Source of the DNA: Nocardioides nitrophenolicus
GTDB lineage: Bacteria; Actinomycetota; Actinomycetes; Propionibacteriales; Nocardioidaceae
Assembly: GCF_016907515.1 (NCBI RefSeq)
Contig: NZ_JAFBBY010000001.1
Location: 3,720,001 to 3,784,000 of the forward strand
Reading direction: 5' to 3'
DNA length: 64,000 nt
The notes under the pieces were generated by a model. It was not told where the DNA came from. It saw only the letters and a program-made list of their open reading frames with translations, and did not search any database. Both the position numbers and the translations under genes were made by a program. This document shows, one piece after another, positions 8,025 to 17,883 of the stretch (its first letter is position 1; each line of letters starts with the position of its first letter).

Positions 8025-9209
8025 GTGTCCAACAAGGCAACTGCGATCCACCGCCCGATGCGCGCGCGGGCCGTTGACGAACCCAACCGGACGACCACGC
8101 CGCTTGAGTTGCTGTTCGACCTGACATTCGTCGTCGCCGTCGGACAGGCGGCGGGCGAGCTCGCGCACGCGACGCTCGGTGGGCATGGACTCTCGGCCGT
8201 GCTCCCTTTCCTGATGGTGTTCTTCGCTATTTGGTGGGCCTGGATGAACTTCACCTGGTTCGCGTCGGCCTACGACACCGACGATCTCCCCTACCGTTTG
8301 GCGGTCTTCTTCCAGATCGGCGGGGTCCTCGTTCTCGCGGCAGGGGTGGGGCACGCGTTCGATGGAGACTACGCGGCTGTTTCCTTCGGGTACGTCATCA
8401 TGCGAGTCGGCCTGCTCAGCCTGTGGTTGAGAGCTGCCGTGCAACACGCCGAAGGCCGTTCTACGGCACTTCGCTATGCCGTCGGCATCGCCGCTCTGGA
8501 AGTGCTCTGGTTGACGCGGTTGGCTACGGGCGATGGTGCGCTCTGGACGTTCTGCGCACTCGTTGTTCTGGAAATGCTCGTCCCAGCTTGGGCAGAGCGG
8601 GCGGGGCCTACGAACTGGCACCCGCACCACATCGCCGAGCGGTACTCACTGTTCACGATCATCTTGCTAGGCGAAAGCGTCTTCGCGGCGACGAACGCCG
8701 TGGTGCCTGTCATAGACCGCACGGGGGACGCCAGCTTGGCGGGCGTCTCAGGCTGCAGCCTGGTGATCATTGCCGCGTTGTGGTCGCTGTGCTTCGCGGC
8801 GTCGGCAGGGGAGGGGCTTCAGGAAAGACGCCACTGGTCGTTCATCTGGGGATACGGGTACTACCTGCCGTTCGTCGGGCTGGCCGCACTTGGTGCGGGT
8901 CTCGAGGTCGTTGTGTCTGCCGGAGCAGCCCATGGCGAAGCGATTGCTGCGAACGTCGCCGTCGCGTCCGTGGCGGTGCCAGTGGGTGTCGTCATCGCCA
9001 CAGTGGAACTGCTGCGAGTTCCTCAGACAAGGAGCCGGTGGGCCCCGCTGATGACCGTCTTCGTCGGGGTTGTGCTCGGCGCTGCCGTGGTTGGCTCGTC
9101 CCACCTGGGAATGACCTGCGCCATCTTTCTCGTGTCGCTGGTCGCGGTGGCCGCGGCGACTGCGGATGCTGCGATCAATCCTCGCAGGCGGGTGCCGGGG
9201 CCCGGGTAG
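8025..9209 (+). CDS. ltrA: LtrA-family integral membrane protein
   Basis: A 394-residue polytopic membrane protein of the low-temperature-requirement A family. The hallmark N-terminal motif TPLELLFDLTFVVAVGQ is present, followed by about ten hydrophobic helices, IWWAWMNFTWFASAYDTDD, the HHIAERYSLFTIILLGES signature in the middle and a final pair of helices. The molecular function of LtrA is not established. GTG 8025 follows GAGAGGAG. It lies alone between the NmrA-like gene and the LAL regulator cluster. Confidence 0.88.
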   Translation: MSNKATAIHRPMRARAVDEPNRTTTPLELLFDLTFVVAVGQAAGELAHATLGGHGLSAVLPFLMVFFAIWWAWMNFTWFASAYDTDDLPYRLAVFFQIGGVLVLAAGVGHAFDGDYAAVSFGYVIMRVGLLSLWLRAAVQHAEGRSTALRYAVGIAALEVLWLTRLATGDGALWTFCALVVLEMLVPAWAERAGPTNWHPHHIAERYSLFTIILLGESVFAATNAVVPVIDRTGDASLAGVSGCSLVIIAALWSLCFAASAGEGLQERRHWSFIWGYGYYLPFVGLAALGAGLEVVVSAGAAHGEAIAANVAVASVAVPVGVVIATVELLRVPQTRSRWAPLMTVFVGVVLGAAVVGSSHLGMTCAIFLVSLVAVAAATADAAINPRRRVPGPG

Positions 9210-9268
9210 CGCTTGTCGGAGCGACTCCGCTCGCGACCTCCCGCTCTCGCGGGCCTGACCGCTGGCGT

Positions 9269-9295
9269 AAACTGCGCTAAGAAATGTCGCAGTTT
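9269..9295. terminator. Inverted repeat followed by T-run between ltrA and LAL regulator
   Basis: Arms AAACTGCG (9269-9276) and CGCAGTTT (9288-9295) are separated by 11 bases and followed by CTGCTTTTTCG. This fits a rho-independent terminator for ltrA. Its place 80 bases upstream of the LAL start also leaves an operator role open. Confidence 0.5.
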
Positions 9296-9375
9296 CTGCT
9301 TTTTCGGGCTAGCGTTGTGACGAAGCGGTCGCCGAGCGGGTCGGGGCACGCTGATCATCCGCGAGGAGGTGCCCG

Positions 9376-12288
9376 GTGCGCGCCAGCCCGTCGCCGTTGT
9401 TCTTCGGACGGCAGGATGAAAGTGCGGACTTGGATGCTCTTCTAGCCGACCTGAAGGACGGCAGGTCCGCGGTCAAGGTGCTGCGTGGGCCGGCGGGTGT
9501 CGGAAAGACTGCACTCCTGGAGTACGCGACATCCGTCGCTGCCGGGATGACACTCGTTCGGGCGAGTGGTGTCCAAGCTGACATGGAGCTGGCGTATGCC
9601 GGTGTCCACCAGTTGTGTGCCTCGTTCCTCTCAGACGTCGACGAGATCCCGGCACCTCAACGCGACGCCCTCAGGGTTGCGTTCGGCATCGCGGCGGGCG
9701 AACCGCCAGATCGGTTTCTCGTAGGACTGGCGGTGTTGAGCCTTCTGACGCGGGCATCGGAGTCCGGGCCGGTTCTGGCGATCATCGACGATGCCCAGTG
9801 GCTCGATCAGGTGTCCAAACAAACGTTGGAATTCGTTGCACGGCGCCTCCTCGCCGAGTCTGTGGGGATGGTGTTCGCGGTCCGGGACCCTGACGGAGGC
9901 GCGGCGTTTTCGGCGTTACCGGCCTTGCGCATCGACGGCCTCGACCCCGGCGCGGCCGGAGCGCTGGTGGAGGCCTCAGTCGGGGGCCGGCTGGACCCGC
10001 AGGTGCGGGACCGTCTGGTCGCGGAAGCGTCGGGCAATCCCCTCGCACTGCTGGAGTTCACCCGCGGTCGCAACGCCGCAGAACTCGCCTACGGTCTCGA
10101 CCCGAGCTCGCGTGGCCAGGCCCAGGGATCCGTTTCTGCCCGTGTCGAGCGTGACTTCGTCCGACGGATGGAAGCCCTCCCATCGGAGACGAGGACGCTG
10201 CTGTTGATCGCCGCAGCGGAGCCAGTGGGCGACCCGCGGTTGCTTGTTCGGGCGGCTGAGGCGATGAAGGTTCCGCTGGACGCTGCGCCCGCGCGGGCGG
10301 CGGGCCTGATCGAGCTCGGCGACTTCGTTCGGTTCCGTCATCCACTAGCTCGGTCCGCGGTCTACCATCAAGCCAGCCCGGCGGAGCGCCGCGCCGCCCA
10401 TCGCGCGCTGGCGCAAGCAACCGACCCTGTCCTCGACCCGGACCGCCGCGCGTGGCACGCTGCCCAAGCAGCTGACGGGTGGGACGAAGAGGCGGCTGCC
10501 GGGTTGGAGCACGCTGCTGAGCGTGCACGGCAGCGAGGTGGCATGGCTGCCGAGGCCGCACTTCTCGAGCGTGCGGCTGAGCTCACACCTGAGCCCTGGG
10601 CTCGCGGCCGCCGTGCTCTGGCGGCGGCGGAGGCACACTTCTCCGCGGCAGCGCCTCAGAGTGCCACGGACTTGGCTGCGCTGGCGGACATGTGTCCGCT
10701 GAGTCCTCTCGACAGCGCTCGCCTGGCACGCCTGCGTGCTCGCGTGCTGTTCACGCGCAGCCGGAGCGACGAAGCAGCGCCGTTGCTCCTCGAAGCAGCA
10801 TCACAGTTTGCGGCAGTTTCGTCCCACTCGGCCCGTGAGACCTACCTCGAGGCAATCAGCGCGACCGTGTTCGCCGGACGAGTGCACGGGCCGTCGGGGG
10901 CACGTGCTGCGGCCGTCGCCGCACGGGATTCTGGCGCGCCGTCCTCCGGGTCGAAGCCGGCTGACCTGTTGCTCGACGGCATATCTTCCCTCCTGTCTGA
11001 CGGTCCGCGGGTGGGAGTTCCAGTTCTGCAGAGATCCCGCGAACCCTTCCTGAGCGAGAGCCTCACCACGCGTGAAGAGACGTTGCGTTGGCTGCTGCTG
11101 GTGCCGGTTGCGCTCGAGTCGTTCATCCACTACGGCTGGGATCTTCCGACCTGGGATGCGCTCGCCTCCCGCGCCGTACGTCTGGCGCGCGATGCGGGTG
11201 CCCTCGGCGTACTTCCTCCTGCCCTCATCTATGCCGGCGGGGTGCAGATCCATCGCGGCGATTTCGCGGCAGCGGCACGGATGATCGATGAAGCTGACAC
11301 ATTGGCCCTCGCGACCGGAAATGCTCCTCACATCTACGCGGCACTGGTCCTCACAGCTTGGAAGGGCGACGAAGACGCGGCGGCCCGCATCGTGCGTGAG
11401 GCCCAAACGAACGCGGCACAACGCGGAGAGGTGTCTCTCCTCGGTGTGACCGGCTACGTGCAAGGAGTGCTCTACAACGGCTTGGCGCAGTACAAGCTGG
11501 CTCTCCAATCTGCTCGCATCGGTATCGAGCACGACGGGTTCAACTTCACCGGCCTCTCCCTCGTGGAACACGTCGAAGCTGCTGTCCGCTGCGGTGAGAT
11601 GGAACAGGCACGGGCGTCGCTCGCCCGCCTCGCCGAGCTGACGGACGCAGCCAACTCGGGCTGGGCGCGAGGAATCGGCGCGCGCAGCCGCGCCCTTGTC
11701 GAGGAGCTGCGAGCAGACGAGTTGTACGAGATCGCCATCGACGAACTTACGCGCGATCAAGTCATGGTGGAGGTGGCTCGGACCCACCTCCTGTTCGGCG
11801 AACACCTCCGCAGATCTCGCCGGCGGGCCCGCGCCCGGGAGCAGTTGCGGATTGCCTACGAGATGTTCGACAGGATGGGCGCACGAGCCTTTGCAGAACG
11901 AGCCAAACGCGAACTGGAAGCGACAGGCGAGCACGTGCAGGTCCGCGACATGTCGCCTATAAGCTTTCTGACTCCCCAGGAGCTGCGAATCGCGTCTCTT
12001 GCAGGATCGGGAATGACGAACCCGCAAATCGGCGCGGAGTTGTTCATCAGTACGCACACCGTGGAGTGGCATCTCCGAAAGGTGTACACGAAACTGGGCA
12101 TCGGCTCGCGCCGAGAGCTTCCATCAATGCTCGGAGCAGGGCTTTCGAGCCTGTCGGCTGGTGGCGTCACCGGGCAGGCGCCTCAATCGCCGGACGATGG
12201 CAGCGGCACTCGCCGAGCATCGTCGCGCAGAGGACGGCTCGACCCTGGTCCGGCGGACGTCGCTGCAGCCGTTGGATCCCACGGCTGA
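9376..12288 (+). CDS. LuxR-family LAL (large ATP-binding) transcriptional regulator
   Basis: A 970-residue regulator of the LAL/MalT type. Residues 38-45 form Walker A (GPAGVGKT) and VLAIIDDAQWLD near 133-145 is Walker B of an AAA/STAND ATPase. A long TPR-like helical middle follows. The C-terminal LuxR helix-turn-helix is near residues 864-918 (LTPQELRIASLAGSGMTNPQ, then TVEWHLRKVYTKLGIGSRREL). GTG 9376 follows GAGGAGG. It resembles the second LAL gene at 13188 along its whole length (shared LDQVSKQ/LDQVSAQ, GNPLALLEF/GNPLALLEL, same HTH), so the two are probably an old duplication. The ligand is unknown. Confidence 0.9.
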   Translation: MRASPSPLFFGRQDESADLDALLADLKDGRSAVKVLRGPAGVGKTALLEYATSVAAGMTLVRASGVQADMELAYAGVHQLCASFLSDVDEIPAPQRDALRVAFGIAAGEPPDRFLVGLAVLSLLTRASESGPVLAIIDDAQWLDQVSKQTLEFVARRLLAESVGMVFAVRDPDGGAAFSALPALRIDGLDPGAAGALVEASVGGRLDPQVRDRLVAEASGNPLALLEFTRGRNAAELAYGLDPSSRGQAQGSVSARVERDFVRRMEALPSETRTLLLIAAAEPVGDPRLLVRAAEAMKVPLDAAPARAAGLIELGDFVRFRHPLARSAVYHQASPAERRAAHRALAQATDPVLDPDRRAWHAAQAADGWDEEAAAGLEHAAERARQRGGMAAEAALLERAAELTPEPWARGRRALAAAEAHFSAAAPQSATDLAALADMCPLSPLDSARLARLRARVLFTRSRSDEAAPLLLEAASQFAAVSSHSARETYLEAISATVFAGRVHGPSGARAAAVAARDSGAPSSGSKPADLLLDGISSLLSDGPRVGVPVLQRSREPFLSESLTTREETLRWLLLVPVALESFIHYGWDLPTWDALASRAVRLARDAGALGVLPPALIYAGGVQIHRGDFAAAARMIDEADTLALATGNAPHIYAALVLTAWKGDEDAAARIVREAQTNAAQRGEVSLLGVTGYVQGVLYNGLAQYKLALQSARIGIEHDGFNFTGLSLVEHVEAAVRCGEMEQARASLARLAELTDAANSGWARGIGARSRALVEELRADELYEIAIDELTRDQVMVEVARTHLLFGEHLRRSRRRARAREQLRIAYEMFDRMGARAFAERAKRELEATGEHVQVRDMSPISFLTPQELRIASLAGSGMTNPQIGAELFISTHTVEWHLRKVYTKLGIGSRRELPSMLGAGLSSLSAGGVTGQAPQSPDDGSGTRRASSRRGRLDPGPADVAAAVGSHG

Positions 12289-12486
12289 GGGCACGCGGGA
12301 AGCGGGTGCAGGGTGCAGTCGGTCGAGTCTCGGGGCGACCGGTCAGCGACCCCGCGGCCCCAGGGGGTCCAGGCCATTGAGACCACGGTGGCAACTACGG
12401 ACTTGCGGGGCGCGAGTCGCAGGCGATGGAACAGAAGGTGGATCCAAGCCCTCTTGGGCGTCGCTGGATCTATCAAGGAGCACCCG

Positions 12487-13191
12487 ATGTCTGCACCGAA
12501 CTTGGACGAATCACCTTTCGGGGACGCCAGCGCCGCTGAGTTGCGCGAGGCGTTGGAATCCTTCATGGCAGTGCGGCCTGGTCTGTTCAGCATTGCGTTG
12601 CGGGTGACGAGAGACGTTGCCGAGGCAGAGGACGTGGTGCAGGAGGCCTGGATGCGATGGCAGCGGACCGACCGGACGGTCATCAGCAACCCGGCAGCAT
12701 TCCTGACCACGGCGACCACCCGTCTCGCGATCAACGTGATCCAATCGGCGCGGCAGCGGCACGAGCGTCCGTGTGACTCACCGATGGAGGGTCAGCTGAA
12801 GGTCGGGGACGACATGGAGTGGCAGCTCAGGCAGCGCAGCGCCGTCGAGGAGTCACTTGAACTGTTGATGTCGAGGCTCACGCCGGCGGAGCTGGCGGCA
12901 TACGTTCTGCGCAAGAGCTTCGACTACGAATACGGTGACCTCGCCGACCTCCTGGGAACCAGCCTGGTCAACGTGCGACAGCTGATACGGCGAGCCCAGG
13001 TCCGCATCGGAGGCGGGCAGAGGCGCGACGTTGATCCCGACAGGCATGCTCGCCTGGTGACCGCCTTCCTCGTAGCAGCCCGGTTCGGCAACTTTGCAGG
13101 ACTCGAGCAACAGCTGTTCGACCAATTGAGTCGGACGGAACCTGAATCCCGGTCCCGTGCGGCCAGCGGCGCGATTTCGAGCGCGGCATGA
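12487..13191 (+). CDS. ECF-type RNA polymerase sigma factor
   Basis: A 234-residue sigma-70 family protein. Region 2 is visible as RPGLFSIALRVTRDVAEAEDVVQEAWMRW and NPAAFLTTATTRLAINVIQSAR. Region 4 is LTPAELAAYVLRKSFDYEYGDLADLLGTSLVNVRQLIRRAQ. This resembles the SigJ/ECF41-like branch, but the C-terminal SnoaL-like extension of that branch is absent and only a short tail (LVTAFLVAARFGNFAGLEQQL) remains. ATG 12487 follows AAGGAG at 12475-12480; the frame extends upstream without family similarity. Its stop overlaps the ATG of the second LAL gene (ATGA), so both are translated as a unit. No anti-sigma gene is adjacent. Confidence 0.85.
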   Translation: MSAPNLDESPFGDASAAELREALESFMAVRPGLFSIALRVTRDVAEAEDVVQEAWMRWQRTDRTVISNPAAFLTTATTRLAINVIQSARQRHERPCDSPMEGQLKVGDDMEWQLRQRSAVEESLELLMSRLTPAELAAYVLRKSFDYEYGDLADLLGTSLVNVRQLIRRAQVRIGGGQRRDVDPDRHARLVTAFLVAARFGNFAGLEQQLFDQLSRTEPESRSRAASGAISSAA

Positions 13192-16022
13192 CCGACCGAG
13201 GGCCTACTGCGCTGAACGGCTTGCGTTCAGGTTGTGACGCGGACCGGCTTGGTACCGGCGGCACCAAGCCCCTGAGCCCGGAGCCCGGCAGCCTCATTGG
13301 TCGACGAGCGGAACGCGCCGACCTCGACAAGTTGTTGTCCGATGCCCGCGCGGGGCGTAGCTCCGTGCTGGTTCTGCACGGCGAGGCGGGTATAGGCAAG
13401 ACCAGCCTCTTGGAGTATGTCGGTGTGCAGGCCTCTGATTGTCGCGTCGCGCGGATGACGGCGTCGGAGGCAGAGTCCGAGCTGGCCTTCGGAGGTCTCC
13501 ATCAGCTCTGTGCGCCCTTCTCTGACCGATATCGGACACTGCCTGCTCCACAGCGGATCGCGCTCGAGGTGGCGTTCGGCCTCAGCTCCGGCGACCCGCC
13601 CGACCGATTCCTGATCGGCCTCGCTGTCTTGAACCTTCTCGCAACGGCCACTGATGACGGTCCGCTCGTCTGCCTGATCGACGACGCGCAGTGGCTGGAC
13701 CAAGTCTCGGCACAGACGCTGGCTTTCGTCGCTCGACGAGTGCTGGCCGAAGGGCTGCTGATCCTTTTCGCGATGCGTGAGCCAGTGGACGGGCATCCCC
13801 TGCAGGACCTGCCGCGGTTGGAGATTGGTGGGTTGAACGATCGGGACTCGCGAACGCTCCTGGCCTCCTCGGCTCCAGGACGCATGGACCCCCAGGTGCG
13901 CGAACGCGTGCTCGCTGAAGCAAGGGGCAATCCGCTCGCCCTCCTGGAGTTGCCGCGCGGACTGGTCAGCAATCTGGATTCGTCTCCTCGCTCTGCCGAG
14001 ATCCCTCTGGCCAGCCAGCTGGAGAACGAGTTCCAGCGTCGGCTGGAAGCCCTCTCCTCGGATGCGCGACTCATGATGCTTCTCGCTGCTGCGGAGCCGG
14101 TCGGTGACACGGCGCTGCTCCGCCGCGCAGCACAGGCGATCGATGTCGACCTCGACGAGGCGAGCGCAGAGGCACAACAAGCGGACCTCGTCTCGACCCG
14201 CATGTTGATCCGGTTTCGACATCCGCTGGTTCGCTCGGCGGCGCTCCGGTCTGGCAGTCAGCAGGAGCACCAACTCGTCCACCGGGCCCTCGCTGACGCG
14301 ACGGACCCTGACCTCGATCCCGATCGTCGAGTGTGGCACCTATCGAATGCCGCGCCGGGGCCTGACGAGACGGTGGCCGCAGCGCTGGAACAGGCGTCCA
14401 CCCGGGCCCGAAGCAGGGGAGGTGTCGCTGCCGCTGCCGCATTCCTCAAGAGGGCGGCTGAGCTCACGCCAGATCCACGGCGCCGTGGCTCGCGTGCCTT
14501 GTCCGCTGCTCAGGCGAAGAGCCAAGCGGGCGAATACGACGAAGCGATCGACTTGCTCGACGGCATCCAACTCGAACCATTGTCTGATCATGACCGCGCC
14601 CAGGCGGATCTGGTGAGGGGACGGATCCTTTTCGCTTCGCAAAGCGCAGCTACCGGACTGCCAACTCTCCTGGCAGCGGCGAAGCGGCTAGAACGTTCGG
14701 ACGCCGCCCTCGCCACCGAGACCTACCGCGATGCGATTCATGCTGCGCTGACCGCCGGAACCATCGGTGGTGACGCCGGGCTGCGCGACGTCGCCTCGGC
14801 TATTCTGGCCATGCCAGCGATCGACGGGCCTCCGGGTGCGACCTCGATGCTCGAGGGTTTGGCTCGCGTCGTCGTCAAGGGGTACGGCGATGGGGTGAGT
14901 TTCCTACGTCAAGGCCTGGATGGTCACCAACGTGGCGGCCTCACTGTCGACCAGAAGCTTGGCTGGTACCCCTTGGCATGTCGGATGGCCCACGACTCTT
15001 GGAATTTCGAGGCATGGTCGTCACTGTCGCGAGAGCTCCTTGACGTGGCAAACGAGGCAGGGGCGCTCGCCGTTCTTCCGTCGGCGTTGCTGCTACGGCT
15101 CTCCAACCGCATCTTTGCTGGAGACCTCGGCACTGCGGAGGCTTTGGTCCAGCAGTCGGTGACGCTGGGGGAGGTCACGGGGAGTTCCTTCTTCGCAAAC
15201 TACGGCGCCCTAGTCACAGCGCCGTGGCGGGGAGACGAAAGCGAGACACGTTCGGTCATCGACGCGGTGACCCACGACGTCCGTCTCGACGGAGAAGGCA
15301 AGGTCTCGACAGCGACGGCGTGGGCCGCGGCTGTCCTGTACAACGGCATGGGTGATTTCGATCGTGCCTTTGCCGCTGCGCGACGGGGCGTGGCCAACCC
15401 CGGCGAGATGGGATTGTCCACGTGGTCGATGTTCGAGTTGGTCGAAGCAGCAACTCGACTGGGCAGACTCGAGGATGCGACGGGTGCCGCGGCGCACCTC
15501 TTGGAGGTGACCCATCACAGTGGGACTGCTTGGGCCCGAGGAACCTCTCATCTCGTGAGCGCCATGATGAGCCAAGACGCCACGAGAGCCGATGAGCATT
15601 ACGCCGCGGCGGTCTCAGAGATGGAGCGTACGGAGGTGCGCATGCTGGCCGCACGTGCACACCTGTCGTACGGCGAGTGGCTACGGCGTCAGGGCCGCCG
15701 TACGGACGCACGCATCCGCCTGCTGCACGCCCACGCCGCCATGAGTCAGATGGGTGCGTCTGGGTTCGCGGAACGCGCTCGACATGGGCTCGCCGCGGTG
15801 GGAGTCTCGACGAGGGACGGCGGCAGGGTAGCGGCCACGGGCGTGCCACTGACGGTCCGGGAGCTGCAGATCGCGAAGCTAGCTGCAGCGGGCCTGACCA
15901 ACCCCGAGATTGGTGGCCAGATGTTCATCAGCGCGCACACCGTCGAATTTCACCTTCGAAAGGTATTCACGAAGCTCGGCATTCGATCTCGTCGGGACAT
16001 CGCATCTGTTCTCGCAGAGTGA
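13188..16022 (+). CDS. LuxR-family LAL regulator, second copy
   Basis: A 944-residue paralogue of the LAL protein at 9376: Walker A GEAGIGKT at residues 65-72, Walker B LVCLIDDAQWLD, a TPR-like middle, and a C-terminal LuxR HTH (LTVRELQIAKLAAAGLTNPE, then TVEFHLRKVFTKLGIRSRRDI) that ends almost at the stop. The start codon overlaps the stop of the ECF sigma gene, so the two proteins are made together and may act in one control circuit. The input signal and targets are not evident. Confidence 0.9.
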   Translation: MTDRGPTALNGLRSGCDADRLGTGGTKPLSPEPGSLIGRRAERADLDKLLSDARAGRSSVLVLHGEAGIGKTSLLEYVGVQASDCRVARMTASEAESELAFGGLHQLCAPFSDRYRTLPAPQRIALEVAFGLSSGDPPDRFLIGLAVLNLLATATDDGPLVCLIDDAQWLDQVSAQTLAFVARRVLAEGLLILFAMREPVDGHPLQDLPRLEIGGLNDRDSRTLLASSAPGRMDPQVRERVLAEARGNPLALLELPRGLVSNLDSSPRSAEIPLASQLENEFQRRLEALSSDARLMMLLAAAEPVGDTALLRRAAQAIDVDLDEASAEAQQADLVSTRMLIRFRHPLVRSAALRSGSQQEHQLVHRALADATDPDLDPDRRVWHLSNAAPGPDETVAAALEQASTRARSRGGVAAAAAFLKRAAELTPDPRRRGSRALSAAQAKSQAGEYDEAIDLLDGIQLEPLSDHDRAQADLVRGRILFASQSAATGLPTLLAAAKRLERSDAALATETYRDAIHAALTAGTIGGDAGLRDVASAILAMPAIDGPPGATSMLEGLARVVVKGYGDGVSFLRQGLDGHQRGGLTVDQKLGWYPLACRMAHDSWNFEAWSSLSRELLDVANEAGALAVLPSALLLRLSNRIFAGDLGTAEALVQQSVTLGEVTGSSFFANYGALVTAPWRGDESETRSVIDAVTHDVRLDGEGKVSTATAWAAAVLYNGMGDFDRAFAAARRGVANPGEMGLSTWSMFELVEAATRLGRLEDATGAAAHLLEVTHHSGTAWARGTSHLVSAMMSQDATRADEHYAAAVSEMERTEVRMLAARAHLSYGEWLRRQGRRTDARIRLLHAHAAMSQMGASGFAERARHGLAAVGVSTRDGGRVAATGVPLTVRELQIAKLAAAGLTNPEIGGQMFISAHTVEFHLRKVFTKLGIRSRRDIASVLAE

Positions 16023-16116
16023 TCTTGGCACTGAGCGTCGTCTACAAGTGCCGTCCACTGTGAGCCATGTCATCGCAGCCTGATGTCACAGGTGACGACG
16101 CTGTTCGGTCGGCTAC

Positions 16117-16138
16117 TCAGGCGAGGTCACTCGCCTGA
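16117..16138 (+). terminator. Short hairpin downstream of the LAL/ECF operon
   Basis: A 9-bp perfect stem (TCAGGCGAG at 16117-16125, complement at 16130-16138) encloses a 4-base loop about 95 bases after the LAL stop. It may terminate that operon; there is no T-run. Confidence 0.35.
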
Positions 16139-16183
16139 CCGGCTACGGGCGACCGGGTGGCGGTCGAGCAGATGGGAGAGGTG

Positions 16184-16396
16184 ATGAAGGACGAAACAAA
16201 TGCGGACCAGACCTCGCTGGCCCGCATTGAAGAAGATATCGACGCTGAGTTGGCTGAGGTCGAGGTCAGCTCGGATCCTGCTGGGGCGGACGAGCCCATT
16301 CGTGACGCCTATGAGGTCCGCCTTCAAGCCCTTCGTGCAGCGGTGGCCGGCGTACGCAACGCTGAGGACGCCGAGCACCACGGCGACGTCTTCTGA
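16184..16396 (+). CDS. Small acidic hypothetical protein
   Basis: A 70-residue, strongly acidic protein (TSLARIEEDIDAELAEVEVS, then a helix YEVRLQALRAAVAGVRNAED). ATG 16184 follows GGGAG at 16174-16178; an in-frame GTG at 16157 is less well placed. I do not recognise a family. The Glu/Asp-rich helix could mediate protein contacts. Confidence 0.45.
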   Translation: MKDETNADQTSLARIEEDIDAELAEVEVSSDPAGADEPIRDAYEVRLQALRAAVAGVRNAEDAEHHGDVF

Positions 16397-16425
16397 TCAC
16401 CCGTTCGCTACGGCGGCGCGCCCGC

Positions 16426-17226
16426 TCATCGGATGACGCCAACCATGATGAAGATCGGCGAGAGGGAGAAGCCACCAACGACGACCGTCGCGTTTGCCGC
16501 CGCGATGAGTTGAGCGACGAAGCGCGCCCGACCGGTGTTGGTCAGACCCAAGGTTTGAGCCGCCGACCACGTCCCGTGCCAGAGGTGCATGGCAAGAGCC
16601 GCGAGAGCAAGCAGGTAGATCAGCGTCAGCCACCAGGTCCGAAAGGTGTCCACGAGGAGGACGTAGGGGTCGTCCGTCGTACCACCTGTCACATTGACCT
16701 TGCCGATCGTGAAGTTCGCAAGGTGCCAGACGAGAAAGATTAAGATGCTGACGCCGCCCCACCGCATCGTGCGAGACGAGAGAGTTGACGTGCGACGGGG
16801 CCGATGCACATAGGCGACGGGACGGGCCCGCTGGGCGCGACGCCACAGTGCGACAGCTGCGCTGACGTGGACCACGAGTGCCAACGCGAGGCCGATGCGC
16901 AGCAGCCACAACAGTCCGCCGTAGGGGACCAGGGGTTCGCCGATCTCTCGAATGTGCTCGGCGTAGGAGTTGTACGCGCTGTGGCCGTTGAACGCCTTGA
17001 GGTTGCCGTACATGTGGGCAAGCAGGAACGCGATGAACAGCGCCCCGCTGATTGCCATCCCGAGCTTCAAGCCGACCGTCGAGAGTAGGGCCCCAGCGCG
17101 CCGGTTCTTGGACCGCCGGCGAACGACAGACTTCTCGATGTCCCCGTGGCTCTCGGGGCCTGCTGATGGCGTCGTCAGTGCGCCCGACGGGCCGCCCGCG
17201 CGGGTGCGCTGGCGTGCCGGTCTCAT
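16426..17226 (-). CDS. Succinate dehydrogenase / fumarate reductase cytochrome b subunit, orphan
   Basis: A 266-residue membrane protein with five hydrophobic helices, like the single-subunit SdhC/FrdC cytochrome b of actinobacteria. Haem-ligand candidates appear in LLAHMYGNLKAFNG, ALALVVHVSAAVALWRRAQ, LIFLVWHLANFTIGKV and ALAMHLWHGTWSAAQTLG. The N terminus has an extra basic tail of about 45 residues. ATG 17226 is preferred because AAGGAG (complement of 17229-17234) precedes it. No flavoprotein (SdhA) or iron-sulphur (SdhB) gene is adjacent, which is unusual. Confidence 0.82.
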   Translation of the reverse strand: MRPARQRTRAGGPSGALTTPSAGPESHGDIEKSVVRRRSKNRRAGALLSTVGLKLGMAISGALFIAFLLAHMYGNLKAFNGHSAYNSYAEHIREIGEPLVPYGGLLWLLRIGLALALVVHVSAAVALWRRAQRARPVAYVHRPRRTSTLSSRTMRWGGVSILIFLVWHLANFTIGKVNVTGGTTDDPYVLLVDTFRTWWLTLIYLLALAALAMHLWHGTWSAAQTLGLTNTGRARFVAQLIAAANATVVVGGFSLSPIFIMVGVIR

Positions 17227-17481
17227 CGTCTCCTTGTGGTTCACGTCCTCTTCGACCGGACAGCGACCGCAGGTGTGATGCAATCCCGTTGAGTCGGCAG
17301 CCAGGCCAGTTCGTGCATCGTCGCTCGATGAGCGGACAGGTCACCCGTGGGTGTCACATCGTGAAGTTGGGCGCGGTCGATGCAGCATGAGCACGACGTT
17401 GAATCATCGGGATTGCGCTCGGAGGTGGAGGTCGAGAGCTGTTCTCGCCGAGCATGGGGCCGAATCGTCGGAGCGTGCGTC

Positions 17482-17586
17482 ATGAGCGAACGGTCTGCTC
17501 GCGCAGTCGGCGTTGTCGTCGGCGTGATGGTCTTGGCCACCATGGTCTTCTTTGTTGTGGGGATCCCACTTCTGCCGCCGAGCTGA
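17482..17586 (+). CDS. Tiny single-span membrane protein (tentative)
   Basis: A 34-residue frame with GGAG at 17470-17473. After a short basic head (MSERSAR) it is one hydrophobic helix (AVGVVVGVMVLATMVFFVVG) ending IPLLPPS. The composition and start are credible for a small membrane protein, but nothing else supports it. The frame is open upstream to 17380. Confidence 0.35.
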   Translation: MSERSARAVGVVVGVMVLATMVFFVVGIPLLPPS

Positions 17587-17883
17587 CGGGAATGGTGGCC
17601 AAGAGGGAGTGTCATCGCTGGCCAACTCCGTTTGCGTCGGCGCGGTCGCCCGGATCAGTCTCGGGTCTTTGAGGCCGAGGAGATGCGCTGATCGCGGTGC
17701 CAGCCTGACGGTGAGGCTGACCCGGCTACAGGATCCACCCTCGGCGAGCTGATCGGGCGAAGGCGCTTACCCCCGGCGTACCCCGCGGGTGCAATCCGTG
17801 CGGTTTCATGCGTTGATTCGCCTGCTCTGTAGGCGTGAATCCGACCCGTCAAGGCCCGGAAAGCCATTCGCAATGAGAAGGTC

